Positions 1 through 13,088 of a stretch of DNA of 64,000 nucleotides are shown piece after piece. The notes beneath the pieces are model-generated. The model had not been told where the DNA came from. It saw only the letters and a program-made list of their open reading frames with translations, and made no database searches. The stretch's first letter is position 1. Each line of letters begins with the position of its first letter. The stretch is taken from the NCBI RefSeq assembly GCF_947499265.1, contig NZ_CANMNK010000003.1:372001-436000 (forward strand). The letters run 5' to 3'. Both the position numbers and the translations under genes were made by a program. The stretch comes from an uncultured Roseobacter sp. GTDB lineage: Bacteria > Pseudomonadota > Alphaproteobacteria > Rhodobacterales > Rhodobacteraceae.

Positions 1-2460
<2,460 letters not shown>

Positions 2461-2464
<4 letters not shown>

Positions 2465-4557
2465 ACGGCGTTCCCGGCGGGGCCCGGCACCAGAGCGACG
2501 ACAGAGGGGCCGCGCACCGTGATGGTCCCTGCATCCACCGGTGTCTGGCGCGCGTGACTTCCGGAGGTATCCAGTCCAACACACCAATGCGCCCCCTTGG
2601 CGCAGGCGGGTATCTGCACCTCAGCAGAGGTGTCGGCGCGGTTGAAAATGACAAAGACGGCATCGTCATGATCCATTGTTTCAGGCGCTTCAGCAGAAGC
2701 GCGTAACATCAGGCAAAGGCTGGATAAACCCGGATCGCGCCAATTAAGGGGATGCCCCTGAAAATCCATCCATTCCACATCCGGCTGACCGTCCGCAGCG
2801 CGCAGCGCCGCATGTAAAAACCGTGACTGCCTGAGCACCGGATGCGCGCGGCGCAACGCGGAAAGCTCGGCGACAAACGCCGTCATCTCTGCATCCGCCT
2901 GTGTCCAGTCCAGCCAGGCAATCTCATTGTCCTGACAATAGGCGTTATTGTTGCCGTCCTGCGTGTTCCCGATCTCATCCCCGGCCAGGATCATCGGCGT
3001 GCCTTGGGATAAGAACAGTGTGGCCAGCATGTTGCGTTGACGACGCTGGCGCAGGGCGGTTACGGCGGGGTCATCGCTGGGCCCTTCCACACCGCAGTTG
3101 TCGGAATGATTGGCGTTGTGCCCGTCCTGATTGCCTTCCTTATTGGCCTCATTATGGCGTTTTGAGTATCGGGTGATATCCGCAAGGGTAAAGCCATCAT
3201 GCGCCGCCAGAAAATTCACCGATGACCACGCCCGCCGGCCCCCGCGGTCAAACTCGCCCGCTGATCCCAGCAGCCGCGCCCCCAGTTCCTGCGCGCTGTG
3301 GGCATCCCCCTTCCAGAACCGCCGCACGGTATCGCGGTAGGCATCATTCCATTCGCCGAATTTGGGTGGAAACTGCCCAAGGCGGTAGCCGCCCGGGCCA
3401 ATATCCCAGGGCTCCGCAATCATCTTGATGCCCGCGAGGGTCGGGTCCTGACGCAGCGCATCGAGAAAGCCGCCGTGCACGTCAAACCCGTCGTCCTCGC
3501 GCGCCAGCGTCGTTGCGAGATCGAAGCGGAACCCATCGACCCCCATGCACTCCACCCAGAACCGCAGAGAATCCATCACCGTGCGCAGCACATAAGGATT
3601 GGCCACATTGACCGTGTTTCCGGTGCCGGTGTCATTCACATAATAGCGCGGCTGGCCGTTGATCAGCCGGTAGTAAGAGGCGTTATCAAGCCCGCGAAAG
3701 CAGATCGTCGGGCCTCGGTGATCGCCCTCCGCGGTGTGGTTGTAAACCACGTCAAGGATCACCTCGATCCCCGCGTCGTGAAAGCGCCGCACCATGTTGC
3801 GAAAACCCATGATCCCCTCGAGACCAAAGTATCGCGGCTCCGGTGCGAAAAACCCGATTGTGTTGTAACCCCAATAGTTTGTCAGGCCTTTCTCAAGCAG
3901 AAAACCATCATTGACAAAAGCATGAGCCGGCAGCAGTTCAATGGCCGTCACGCCCAGCTTGTGCAGGTGATCGATCAGCGCATCCGAAGCCAGACCCTCA
4001 TAGGTGCCGCGCAGGTTTTCCGCGACATCCGGGTGCAATTGTGTCGCCCCCTTCACATGCGCCTCATAGATCAGCGTGTCTTCCCATGCGTGGCCCAGGG
4101 GCGACGTCATCGCCTCAAAGAGCTTTGGATCGGAAACCACTGATTTCGGGACGAACCGCGCGGAATCGCGACCGTCGAAAGACAGATCCCCGGCGCTGGA
4201 GCGCGCGTCATATCCCAAAAGGGCCGGGTCGTTGATCCACCGTCCGCGCAGCTCGCGGGTATAGGGGTCCAGCAACAGCTTGTTGGCATTGAACCGGTGC
4301 CCGTGCTCGGGTGCGTAGGCCCCGTGGGCGCGATATCCATAAAGCGTTCCCGCGGGCAGCCCCGCGATGTGCCCGTGCCAGATATCGCCGGTCCGTTCGG
4401 GCAAGGGCAGTCGCTGTGTCTCCCGCCCGCCATCCGCAGAGAACAGGCACAGTTCGATCTTGGTAGCATGGGCGGAGAACACGGCGAAGCTGACACCGTC
4501 ACCATCGACATGCGCGCCCAACCGGAACGGGGTACCAGAGGTGATTTGATATCCCAT
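2461..4557 (-). CDS. glgX: Glycogen debranching enzyme GlgX (GH13)
   Basis: Hydrolyses alpha-1,6 branches of limit dextrin produced by glycogen phosphorylase. An N-terminal CBM48-like beta domain (roughly residues 8-110) is followed by a GH13 barrel with DVVYNHT, GFRFDLAT (nucleophile Asp), IAEPWDIG (acid/base Glu) and NFLAAHDG (transition-state Asp), so all catalytic motifs are present. Length of 698 aa is normal. A TTG at 4566 overlaps the glgA stop, but the ATG at 4557 has an AGGA element nine bases upstream and is preferred. The downstream end overlaps malQ by four bases. Confidence 0.93.
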
Positions 4558-4562
4558 GCGGT

Positions 4563-6017
4563 TCAATCCTGCGGTGGTTGCGCGCTTGTGAGGCCCCGAT
4601 AGATGTCTTTGTAGGCCTGCGCAGAGACGTCCCAGCCTACAGGGTGGCGCATCGCCCGGCGCATCATCCCTGCCCAGATGGCAGGTTGATCGAAAAGATC
4701 ACATGTTCTCAGGATCGCCTGTTCCATCGCGGCCGTGGTGACGGGGGCAAATTGCACGCCGGTTGCACATTTGGTGGTCAGCGCAGCCTCATTCGCGTCG
4801 ATCACGGTATCGGCCAGCCCGCCCGTGCGCGCAACCACCGGGATCGTGCCATAGCGCAACCCGTAAAGCTGCGTCAGCCCGCAGGGTTCAAACCGCGACG
4901 GGATCAGAATGGCATCACTGCCCCCCTGGATCAGGTGCGACAGCGGCTCATCATAACCGATGATCACACCAACAGAACCGCTATGCGCCTGTGCCGCGGC
5001 CACGAACCCGTCTTCCAACGCCTTGTCGCCGCTGCCCAACACGGCGAGCCTGGCGCCCCGCGCCACCAGCACAGGCAGCGCCTGCAACAGCAGGTCCAGC
5101 CCCTTTTGCGTCGTCAACCTGCTGACAACGCAGAAAAGCGGCCCCGCGCCGTCCTCATTAAGCCCGAACCTTTTCATCACCTCCGCCCGGTTTGCGGCTT
5201 TGCGTTTCAGCGTGCGTGCGTTGTAGGGCGCGACCAAGGCATCATCGTCTTCGGGGTTCCAGACCTCCAGATCGATGCCATTCAGAATGCCAAAAAGATC
5301 CGACGCCCGGGCGCGCAGCAGCCCCTCAAGCCCCATACCAAACTCCGGCAGCATCAGTTCGCGCGCATAGGTCGGGCTGACCGTGGTGATTTTACTGGCA
5401 TAGGCGATCCCCGCTTTCAAAAACCCAATGCGCCCGAAATATTCCATACCATCCGGCGTATAAAGCGCGGATGACAGCCCAAGCGCGGTCATCAACGAGG
5501 GATCGAACAGGCCCTGAAACGCGATGTTGTGAATGGTCAGCACGCAAGGCGGCGTTGGTCCGGGGTGCTGATGCAGATAGGCGGGCACCAGACCGGCCTG
5601 CCAGTCATGGGCGTGAACGATATCCGGTATCCAGCCCTCGACGCCCTGTCGGGCCACTTCCGCCGCGACATAGGACAGCGCCCCGAAGCGTTGTGCGTTG
5701 TCCGGCCAATCCTGCCCGTCCGCGCCGAGATAAATATTGCCGGGCCGGTCAAAGAGATGGGGCGCATCCAGCAGCAAAAGATCGATGCCCTCTGCCTGAC
5801 AAGCGATCAGGCGCGCCGGTCCGCCCTGTAGCTCCGCGGTTTCCCAGACTGATTGCCCCTGCGCCACCAGATCACCAAGCGCGGGATAGGCTGGCAGCAT
5901 CACCCGCGCCGCAACGCCCAGCGGTGCCAATGCTTTGGGCACGGCACCAATCACATCAGCCAGCCCGCCCGTTTTGATGAAAGGGGCGCATTCGGAGGCA
6001 ACAAAGAGAATTTTCAC
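4563..6017 (-). CDS. glgA: Glycogen synthase (ADP-glucose type, GT5)
   Basis: Adds glucose from ADP-glucose to the non-reducing end of glycogen. The 484-aa protein starts MKILFVASE and has the KTGGL ADP-glucose motif at residues 15-19, a C-terminal GT-B domain with LIPSRFEPCGLTQ, and RTGGLADT near the end. The start is GTG at 6017, one base after the glgC stop, so translation is probably coupled to glgC. Its position between glgC and glgX is the usual alphaproteobacterial order. Confidence 0.94.
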   Translation of the reverse strand: MKILFVASECAPFIKTGGLADVIGAVPKALAPLGVAARVMLPAYPALGDLVAQGQSVWETAELQGGPARLIACQAEGIDLLLLDAPHLFDRPGNIYLGADGQDWPDNAQRFGALSYVAAEVARQGVEGWIPDIVHAHDWQAGLVPAYLHQHPGPTPPCVLTIHNIAFQGLFDPSLMTALGLSSALYTPDGMEYFGRIGFLKAGIAYASKITTVSPTYARELMLPEFGMGLEGLLRARASDLFGILNGIDLEVWNPEDDDALVAPYNARTLKRKAANRAEVMKRFGLNEDGAGPLFCVVSRLTTQKGLDLLLQALPVLVARGARLAVLGSGDKALEDGFVAAAQAHSGSVGVIIGYDEPLSHLIQGGSDAILIPSRFEPCGLTQLYGLRYGTIPVVARTGGLADTVIDANEAALTTKCATGVQFAPVTTAAMEQAILRTCDLFDQPAIWAGMMRRAMRHPVGWDVSAQAYKDIYRGLTSAQPPQD

Positions 6018-6018
6018 G

Positions 6019-7278
6019 TCAGGGGTCCAGTTTGTCGATCATCGGTTGCGTAATAAGACAAATGCCATTTTCGGTGCGGCGGAACCGTCGGGCATCTTCT
6101 GCAGCGTCTTCGCCCACCACCAGGCCCTGGGGGATAACCACGCCCCTGTCGATCACCACATTGGTGAGCCGCGCCTTGCGGTTGATCTCGACATAAGGCA
6201 GGGCGACCACCCCGTTTAGTTGTGAAAACGAATGGGTTCTGACCCCGGTAAACAGTAAACACTGATCCAGGCTGGAGCCGGAGATGATGCACCCGCCCGA
6301 GACCATGGATGAGACCGCATGGCCGCGTCTGCCCTCTTCGTTGTGGATGAATTTCGCCGGGGCGGTCAGTTCTGAATAGGTCCAGATCGGCCATTCGTTG
6401 TCGTAAAGGTCAAGTTCGGGTTTGAAATCCGTCAGATCGATGTTCGCCTGCCAGAACGCATCAACCGTCCCCACATCACGCCAATAGGCTTTCTCCTCGA
6501 TGCCCGACCGCACACAGGAGCGGCTGAAGGGATGCGCAATCGCCTTGCCGTCCCGAACGATCTGCGGGATGACATCGCCGCCGAAATCGTGATTGTATCC
6601 TTCGCTGCCCGCGCATTCGTCCAGCAGCTTGAACAGGTAGTCCGTGGCAAATACATAGATGCCCATGCTGGCCAATGCGTGGTTCGGATGACCGGGCATG
6701 GCGGGGGGATCGCTGGGTTTTTCAACAAAATCCAGGATGCGGTCTTCGGTATCGACCTTCATCACGCCAAAACCCGTCGCCTCCATGCGCGGCACCTCAA
6801 TGCAGCCCACGGTCACATCCGCGCCGCTTTCGACGTGGTGGCGGATCATCTGCGCATAATCCTGTTTGTAGATGTGATCGCCCGCAAGGATGATGATGTA
6901 TTTGGGCCCGTATCCTTCGATGATGTCACGGTTTTGCGCGACCGCATCCGCTGTGCCCTTGTACCAGTTTTCATTGTCCATCTGCTGCGAGGCCGGCAGG
7001 ATATCGAGCGATTCATTGCGTTCCGCGCGGAAGAAGCTCCACCCGCGTTGCAGATGCCGGATCAGCGAATGCGCCTTGTATTGTGTGGCCACGCCAATGC
7101 GCCGAATACCCGAATTCACCGCGTTGGAGAGAGGGAAGTCGATGATCCGGCTTTTTCCCCCGAAATACATTGCCGGTTTGGCGCGTCGGTCCGTCAGATC
7201 ATAGAGCCTGCTGCCCCGACCTCCGGCCAAAACAAAGGCCATGGTTTGCTGCGCGAGCCGCTGCGTTTCTCTGTCCAT
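6019..7278 (-). CDS. glgC: Glucose-1-phosphate adenylyltransferase
   Basis: Makes ADP-glucose from ATP and glucose-1-phosphate, the committed and normally allosterically controlled step of glycogen synthesis. The 419-aa protein has the nucleotidyltransferase signature LAGGRGSRL at residues 17-25, AKPAMYFGG, the sugar-phosphate region VEKPSDPP, and a C-terminal left-handed beta-helix region ([23 protein letters not shown]). A strong GGAGGAAG ribosome-binding site precedes the ATG. It follows glgB after 43 bases. Confidence 0.95.
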   Translation of the reverse strand: MDRETQRLAQQTMAFVLAGGRGSRLYDLTDRRAKPAMYFGGKSRIIDFPLSNAVNSGIRRIGVATQYKAHSLIRHLQRGWSFFRAERNESLDILPASQQMDNENWYKGTADAVAQNRDIIEGYGPKYIIILAGDHIYKQDYAQMIRHHVESGADVTVGCIEVPRMEATGFGVMKVDTEDRILDFVEKPSDPPAMPGHPNHALASMGIYVFATDYLFKLLDECAGSEGYNHDFGGDVIPQIVRDGKAIAHPFSRSCVRSGIEEKAYWRDVGTVDAFWQANIDLTDFKPELDLYDNEWPIWTYSELTAPAKFIHNEEGRRGHAVSSMVSGGCIISGSSLDQCLLFTGVRTHSFSQLNGVVALPYVEINRKARLTNVVIDRGVVIPQGLVVGEDAAEDARRFRRTENGICLITQPMIDKLDP

Positions 7279-7321
7279 CTATCTTCCTCCCCAAAAGATC
7301 TGTTGAATTAAAATTGAAACA

Positions 7322-9520
7322 CTAGTCCCGCTCCAACTCGAAAAAGAGTGTCGTCAAAGGCGGCAGCGTAATCTTGATCGACTGCGCCCTCCCGGAGGCT
7401 GCGATCTGTTCGCTGTGCACGCCGCCCATGTTCCCGCGGCCATCGCCACCGTAAAACTCCGAATTCGTATTCAAACGCTCACCCCAGTGCCCTTGTTCCG
7501 GCACACCGACACGGCGCTCCGCCCGCTCAACGGGCGTGAAGTTTGATACCACCAGGATCGGCGGCGCACCCGCTGCCCCATGGCGTACCCAGGCCAGCAC
7601 CGATTCGTCACCGTTGTTTTCCTCAACCCATTCAAATCCTTCGGGTTTCGTGTCCTGCGCATAGAGCGCAGGGCGTTCGCGGTAGAGCATATTGAGATCG
7701 CGGATCAGGGTCTGGATGCCTTTGTGCAGATCAATATCCAGAAGATGCCAATCGAGGCTGCTGTCGTGGTTCCATTCGGCGCCTTGTGCAAATTCACAAC
7801 CCATGAAGATGAGCTTCTTGCCCGGGTGCCCCCACATGAACCCATAATAGGCCCGAAGGTTGGCAAATTTATCCGCGCCCTCGCCCGGCATCTTGTCCAG
7901 CAGCGAGCCTTTTCCGTGCACCACTTCGTCGTGGCTGAGCGGCAGAATGAAGTTTTCCGAAAAGGCGTAGTGCAAGCCGAAGGTCATCTTGGAATGATGG
8001 TATTTGCGGTGGATCGGGTCCTCGGCCATGTAGCTGAGCGTGTCGTTCATCCAACCCATGTTCCACTTGAAACCGAACCCCAGACCGCCCGCATCCGTGG
8101 GCGCGCTCACGCCCGGAAAGGCGGTGGATTCTTCGGCCACGGTCATGATGCCTTCAACTTCACCGTAAGCGGTGGTGTTCATGGTCTGCAAAAACGCGAT
8201 GGCCTCCAGGTTCTCGCGCCCGCCATCCTTGTTGGGGATCCACTCGCCGTCCTTGCGGCTGTAGTCACGGTAGAGCATCGAGGCCACCGCATCGACGCGC
8301 AGCCCGTCCACATGATGTTCCTGCAGCCAGTAAAGTGCATTTGCGATCAGGTAGTTGGAAACCTCCGCACGCCCGTAATTGAACACCATCGTGTTCCAAT
8401 CCGGATGAAAGCCCTCCTTCGGGTCCGCGTGCTCGTAAAGCGCGGTGCCATCGAATTTCGCCAGCCCATGCGCGTCCTCGGGGAAATGCCCGGGCACCCA
8501 ATCGAGGATCACGCCAATGTCGGCGGTGTGTGCCGCCTCGATGAAGGCGCGGAACTCTTCGGGCGTGCCGTGTCGGATCGTGGGGGCAAAAAGACCAACC
8601 GGCTGGTAGCCCCAGGATCCATCGAAGGGGAATTCGGAAATGGGCATCAGCTCGATATGAGTGAAGCCCATCTCCTTCACGTAAGCGATCAACTGTTCGG
8701 CGTGTTCAAGGTAGCTGAGGGGCCGGTTGCCCTCTTCCGGCACGCGCCGCCAGGAGCCCAGATGCACCTCGTAGATTGAAATCGGTTGATCAAAGCGCTG
8801 TGTCGCGGCGCGTTTGCTCATCCATCCCCTGTCGGCCCAACTATGGCCAGAGAGCTTGCGCACCACCGATCCGGTGCGCGGCGGATGTTCTGACCCGAAC
8901 CCAACCGGATCCGCCTTTTGCGGCAATAGATGCCGATTGCTGTCCAAAATCTCGAATTTATAAACGTCGCCTGCGCCGATGGCGGGCACGAAAATCTCCC
9001 AGACACCGGTCTGACCCCGCCGACGCAACAGATGGCGCCGCCCGTCCCAGGTATTGAAATCACCAACAATCGACACGCGCGCCGCATTGGGCGCCCAGAC
9101 CGCGAAATGCGTACCCTGGACACCTTCATGCTTCATCACATGGGCGCCCAGCACGTGCCAGAGTTGCCGGTGCGTGCCCTCCCCGATCAGATATTCATCC
9201 CATTCGCCCATGACTGGACCAAAGCGATACGGATCGTCTGCGGTCCAGTGATGCCCGTCCTGCGTGACGCTAAGGTGGTAGGCGAACCGCTTCTTACGCC
9301 GCGCCGCGCTCCCTTCGAACAGGCCCTCCGCCCCGTCAACCGGGCTCAGCGCGGCAACCTTGCGGCCGGTTTTCGGATCTATGGCCGCAACACTTTGCGC
9401 GCCGGGCACAAAGGCGCGCACCACAAGCTTACCCGCCACCTCGTGAAGCCCCAGCACCGCGAACGGATCCCCGTGACAGCCTGCAACGATATCCTGTGCG
9501 TCCTGCGGTGTAAGTGCCAC
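7322..9520 (-). CDS. glgB: 1,4-alpha-glucan branching enzyme (GH13)
   Basis: Introduces alpha-1,6 branches into glycogen. The protein has a duplicated N-terminal beta domain including the CBM48-type segment, then the GH13 core with DGLRVDAVASML (nucleophile), EESTAFPGV (acid/base) and LPLSHDEVVHGKGS. The frame is open upstream to 9814, but those residues overlap glgP and resemble no GlgB. The GTG at 9520 lies six bases after AAGGAG and gives 732 aa, close to the usual 730. It begins 17 bases after the glgP stop. Confidence 0.94.
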   Translation of the reverse strand: MALTPQDAQDIVAGCHGDPFAVLGLHEVAGKLVVRAFVPGAQSVAAIDPKTGRKVAALSPVDGAEGLFEGSAARRKKRFAYHLSVTQDGHHWTADDPYRFGPVMGEWDEYLIGEGTHRQLWHVLGAHVMKHEGVQGTHFAVWAPNAARVSIVGDFNTWDGRRHLLRRRGQTGVWEIFVPAIGAGDVYKFEILDSNRHLLPQKADPVGFGSEHPPRTGSVVRKLSGHSWADRGWMSKRAATQRFDQPISIYEVHLGSWRRVPEEGNRPLSYLEHAEQLIAYVKEMGFTHIELMPISEFPFDGSWGYQPVGLFAPTIRHGTPEEFRAFIEAAHTADIGVILDWVPGHFPEDAHGLAKFDGTALYEHADPKEGFHPDWNTMVFNYGRAEVSNYLIANALYWLQEHHVDGLRVDAVASMLYRDYSRKDGEWIPNKDGGRENLEAIAFLQTMNTTAYGEVEGIMTVAEESTAFPGVSAPTDAGGLGFGFKWNMGWMNDTLSYMAEDPIHRKYHHSKMTFGLHYAFSENFILPLSHDEVVHGKGSLLDKMPGEGADKFANLRAYYGFMWGHPGKKLIFMGCEFAQGAEWNHDSSLDWHLLDIDLHKGIQTLIRDLNMLYRERPALYAQDTKPEGFEWVEENNGDESVLAWVRHGAAGAPPILVVSNFTPVERAERRVGVPEQGHWGERLNTNSEFYGGDGRGNMGGVHSEQIAASGRAQSIKITLPPLTTLFFELERD

Positions 9521-9537
9521 GCGGGTCTCCTTTTTTG

Positions 9538-11961
9538 CTACGCCACGTCTTGGCGCGACCGTCTTGACCCAATCATGCTGGGGGTTTTCCAAATGTCGCG
9601 GGCATAGCCGCTGATCGTCCGATCGGATGAGAACCATCCGACGCGCGCGGTGTTGAGCGCGGCCATACGCGTCCATGTGGCCTGGTCCGAAAATGCGGTA
9701 TCGACCACGCGCTGGGTGTCGAAATAACTGTCGAAATCGCAGGTCACGAGGAAGTAGTCGTGGTTCATCAGCCCCTGCACCAACCCGCTGTAGCGCGCTG
9801 AATCGCTGCGGCAAAACGCGCCGCTCTCGATCTGTTTTAGCACGCGGGCAAGACGCGGACTGGCCTCGACAGCGCGGCGCGCATATTCCGGCTCGGCGCG
9901 GCGGGCGGTCACTTCTGCCGCTGTCAGCCCGAAGAGGAAGAAATTATCGGCGCCAACGCAGTCGCGGATTTCGACGTTCGCCCCATCCAGGGTGCCAATG
10001 GTTGGCGCTCCATTCAGCGCAAACTTCATGTTGCCGGTGCCGGAGGCTTCCTTACCCGCCGTTGAGATTTGCTCGGAAAGATCCGTGGCCGGGATCAGGA
10101 TTTCGGCCATCGAGACATTGTAGTTTTCCGGGTAGACGATCTGGAGGTAATCGCGGGTGACCGGATCGGCGTTGATGGTTTTGGCAACGTCGTTGATCAG
10201 ATGGATGATCTCCTTGGCCACCACATATCCCGGTGCCGCCTTGCCGCCAAAGATCTTGACCCGCGGCGTCCAATTGCCGTTTGGAGTGTCGCGAATGTCA
10301 TTCCAGAGCGCGACCGTCTCCAAGAGGTTCATCAACTGGCGCTTGTATTCGTGGATGCGCTTGATCTGCACGTCGAACATCGCAGAGGGGTCCAGATCGA
10401 CACCATCGCGCGCCTTCAACCAATTGGACAGGCGGGCCTTGTTGGCATCCTTGGCGGATTGAAACTGCTCAAGAAACGCCGCATCGCTTGCGTCGGCGCT
10501 GAGCGCATCGAGCTGCTGCAAATCATCCGGCCAGCTTGTGCCGATGGTCTCGTTGATCAGATTGCGCAGCGGCGGATTGCAGGAATAGAGCCAGCGCCGC
10601 GGCGTGATACCATTGGTCTGGTTGATGATCCGCCCCGGATAGTCGCGGTGCAGATCGGCAAAGACGGTTTCCTTGACCAAGTCGGAATGCAGTGCCGAGA
10701 CGCCGTTGACGTGATGCGCCATGACGAAGGCCAATTCCCCCATCTTGACCTCACCATGTTCCAGAATGCGCACATCGCTGCCCGTCGACGCCAGATGCGC
10801 CGCTTCGATCAGTTGGATGATCCGGTGATGGCGCGGCAGCACGCGGATGAACAGATCTTCGGGCCAGCGTTCCAATGCCTCGGGTAGCAACGTGTGGTTG
10901 GTATAGGCAAGACAGCCCCGCGCGGTCGAGATCGCCTGCGAGACCTCAAACCCGTGTTCATCGATCAGCAGGCGGACAAGCTCGGGGCCCGCGATCGCTG
11001 GGTGGGTATCATTGAGCTGAATGGCCACGTAATCAGGCAGGTCCCGCAGATCGCCGTCTTCGCTCAGGAAGCGGCGCAGCAGGTCCTGAATCGACGCGGA
11101 GGTAAAGAAGAATTCCTGCTTGAGCCGGAGTTCCTTGCCCGTATCGGTCGTATCATCGGGGTAGAGCACGCGGCTGATCGTACGCGCCAGCGCCTCTGGT
11201 GCGCTGGCACCCATGTAGTCGCCGCGGTTGAAGCTCTCCAGATCGAAGGCAGTGGTCGGTTTTGCCGCCCAAAGACGCAGCGTGTTGGCCCATTGGGCCT
11301 GCCAACCGATCACCGGGGTATCGTAGGCGGAGGCCATGACCGTCTCACCCGGATGCCAGACGGTCTTGCCGTCTTCCTCGGCGACATGACCGCCAAAATC
11401 GATGGGATAGCTGACTTCCGGGCGCTCGAATTCCCAGGCGTGACGCTGCGCGAGCCACGTCTCCGCCGTTTCCATCTGCGCGCCATCTTCGAAATGCTGC
11501 TCAAAGAGGCCGTGCTCATACCGGATGCCATAGCCATAGGCGGGAATGCCCAGGGTCGAGAGCGAATCCATGAAACAGGCCGCCAACCGGCCCAAACCAC
11601 CATTGCCAAGGGCCGCATCCGGCTCATTGGCGACAACGGTGCCATAGTCCTGCCCGAGTGCGGCCAAGGCCTCTTCGGCGATTGCATCCAGCCCCAGGTT
11701 GATCGCAACATCTTCGATCAACCGCCCGATCAGGAATTCCATCGACAGGTAATACACCCGCTTGCCGCGCGCCTCATAGGTCTTGCGCGTGCTGTCGAAC
11801 CACGGATCAACCACCCGGTCCCGCAGGGCCAGCGACAATGACATGCGCCAATCATAGAGCGAGGCGTGACTGTCATCCTTGCCCAGCGAATGTTTGAGGT
11901 GGCGCAGGATGTCCGCGCTGAAATCTTGGGCGGAAACAGGGGGGATGCTCGGTGCGGGCAT
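9538..11961 (-). CDS. glgP: Glycogen/maltodextrin phosphorylase (GT35)
   Basis: Phosphorolyses terminal alpha-1,4 bonds to release glucose-1-phosphate, using pyridoxal phosphate. The 807-aa protein contains RIHEYKRQLMN and the PLP-site block EASGTGNMKFALNG with the Schiff-base lysine. ATG at 11961 is preceded by an AAGAG element. It is the first gene of the seven-gene glycogen operon, so degradation and synthesis genes share one transcript. The 91 bases between it and the fructokinase stop show no convincing terminator or promoter, so read-through from the polyol operon is possible. Confidence 0.95.
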   Translation of the reverse strand: MPAPSIPPVSAQDFSADILRHLKHSLGKDDSHASLYDWRMSLSLALRDRVVDPWFDSTRKTYEARGKRVYYLSMEFLIGRLIEDVAINLGLDAIAEEALAALGQDYGTVVANEPDAALGNGGLGRLAACFMDSLSTLGIPAYGYGIRYEHGLFEQHFEDGAQMETAETWLAQRHAWEFERPEVSYPIDFGGHVAEEDGKTVWHPGETVMASAYDTPVIGWQAQWANTLRLWAAKPTTAFDLESFNRGDYMGASAPEALARTISRVLYPDDTTDTGKELRLKQEFFFTSASIQDLLRRFLSEDGDLRDLPDYVAIQLNDTHPAIAGPELVRLLIDEHGFEVSQAISTARGCLAYTNHTLLPEALERWPEDLFIRVLPRHHRIIQLIEAAHLASTGSDVRILEHGEVKMGELAFVMAHHVNGVSALHSDLVKETVFADLHRDYPGRIINQTNGITPRRWLYSCNPPLRNLINETIGTSWPDDLQQLDALSADASDAAFLEQFQSAKDANKARLSNWLKARDGVDLDPSAMFDVQIKRIHEYKRQLMNLLETVALWNDIRDTPNGNWTPRVKIFGGKAAPGYVVAKEIIHLINDVAKTINADPVTRDYLQIVYPENYNVSMAEILIPATDLSEQISTAGKEASGTGNMKFALNGAPTIGTLDGANVEIRDCVGADNFFLFGLTAAEVTARRAEPEYARRAVEASPRLARVLKQIESGAFCRSDSARYSGLVQGLMNHDYFLVTCDFDSYFDTQRVVDTAFSDQATWTRMAALNTARVGWFSSDRTISGYARDIWKTPSMIGSRRSRQDVA

Positions 11962-12052
11962 TGGATCTCTTTACTTTGATACGTCGGGTTACGGATGCCC
12001 AGGATTGGGTCTGGATCAGGCTATCAGGTTTTGCGGGCGGGCAAAAACCCGT

Positions 12053-12982
12053 TTATGGTATTTCATGCGCCCAGGGTGGATTGGCACCGGCACGGGACAC
12101 CGTTACAGCGGCGACTTTGACCCCATGGCGGAGTGCGTCGTGCAAAGCATCTGCGTCGATATCGGCCAGACGTGATTTTATCAGCAAGCCGTTTTCGGCG
12201 AGTTTTGCCAGAACGCCGGCGTTGAAGGTGTCTCCCGCGCCGACGGTGTCGACGATGCTGACCCGCTCGGCGGGGACTTCGACGGCTGCGCCGTCTTTGA
12301 GGAAGGCCTGTGCACCATCAGCGCCGCGTGTCACGATCACCACTCGCGGACCCTGCGCGCACAGGTTACGGGCCTTGCTTTCAAGCCCACCTGTGCCAGG
12401 AACAATCCAATCGAGATCTTCATCCGACACTTTCACGACATCCGCGACCGCAATCATCCGATCCAGGCGATCACGATATCTGGTCTCATCTCTGATGAAT
12501 GCGGCCCTGATGTTAGGGTCCATGACAATCAGGCGCGCGGCGGCCTCGCGCAGCGCCAGCGCCGCGTAGAAATCGGCACAGGGTTCACTGATCAGGCTGA
12601 TCCCCCCGAAATAGAGCGTTTGTGCCGCGTCCGGCAAGTCGGGCATCAGCTCCGGCGTCAGGCTACGCCCCGCCGTGTTTTCATCATAGAACGTATAGCT
12701 GGCCTGCCCATTTTTCAGCTGGACAAAGGCCAATGTCGTCGGGAGATCGGACTGGATGGCCAGGCTGCAATCCACATTGCTATCCTCAAGGGATTTCGCC
12801 AATTGAGCGCCAAAGAGATCGCGCGAGAGACCAGTGATGAACCCGGTCTTGCAACCGAGCCGTCCCAGCGCAATCGCGGTATTGAAAACGGCACCGCCCG
12901 AATGCGGCACAAAGCTCGTCTCATTCTGATCGGAGACCTTTGGGATCATGTCGATCAATGCTTCTCCGCAACACAAAATCAT
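12053..12982 (-). CDS. PfkB-family sugar kinase, probable fructokinase
   Basis: A ribokinase/PfkB-fold kinase of 309 aa with the N-terminal GGAVFNTAIALGRLG block and the C-terminal signature DTVGAGDTFNAG carrying the catalytic Asp. It ends the polyol operon after mtlK, where the products of mannitol and sorbitol oxidation are fructose, so phosphorylation to fructose-6-phosphate is the natural role. In Rhodobacter sphaeroides this position holds a xylulokinase (mtlZ), so the operon end differs. The ATG at 12982 follows a GGAGG element; the upstream extension to 13024 is not supported. Fructose specificity is inferred. Confidence 0.85.
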   Translation of the reverse strand: MILCCGEALIDMIPKVSDQNETSFVPHSGGAVFNTAIALGRLGCKTGFITGLSRDLFGAQLAKSLEDSNVDCSLAIQSDLPTTLAFVQLKNGQASYTFYDENTAGRSLTPELMPDLPDAAQTLYFGGISLISEPCADFYAALALREAAARLIVMDPNIRAAFIRDETRYRDRLDRMIAVADVVKVSDEDLDWIVPGTGGLESKARNLCAQGPRVVIVTRGADGAQAFLKDGAAVEVPAERVSIVDTVGAGDTFNAGVLAKLAENGLLIKSRLADIDADALHDALRHGVKVAAVTVSRAGANPPWAHEIP

Positions 12983-13088
12983 CTTCAGCCTCCGGGGTAA
13001 GACGCTTGTTTTGGGCCGCGCCACCCTGTTGCGTTACCGCTACCATAGCCGCAAAGTCAAATGCTATGCGCGCTGTTTGAGCCGGAAA

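Noticed and set aside
9521-9814. N-terminal extension of GlgB
   Set aside because: The frame is open but overlaps glgP, shows no family similarity, and a GTG with a proper ribosome-binding site at 9520 gives normal length.
11962-12052. Terminator between the fructokinase and glgP
   Set aside because: Only a short GGG/CCC pairing is visible on the minus strand and no T-run follows, so it does not meet terminator criteria.
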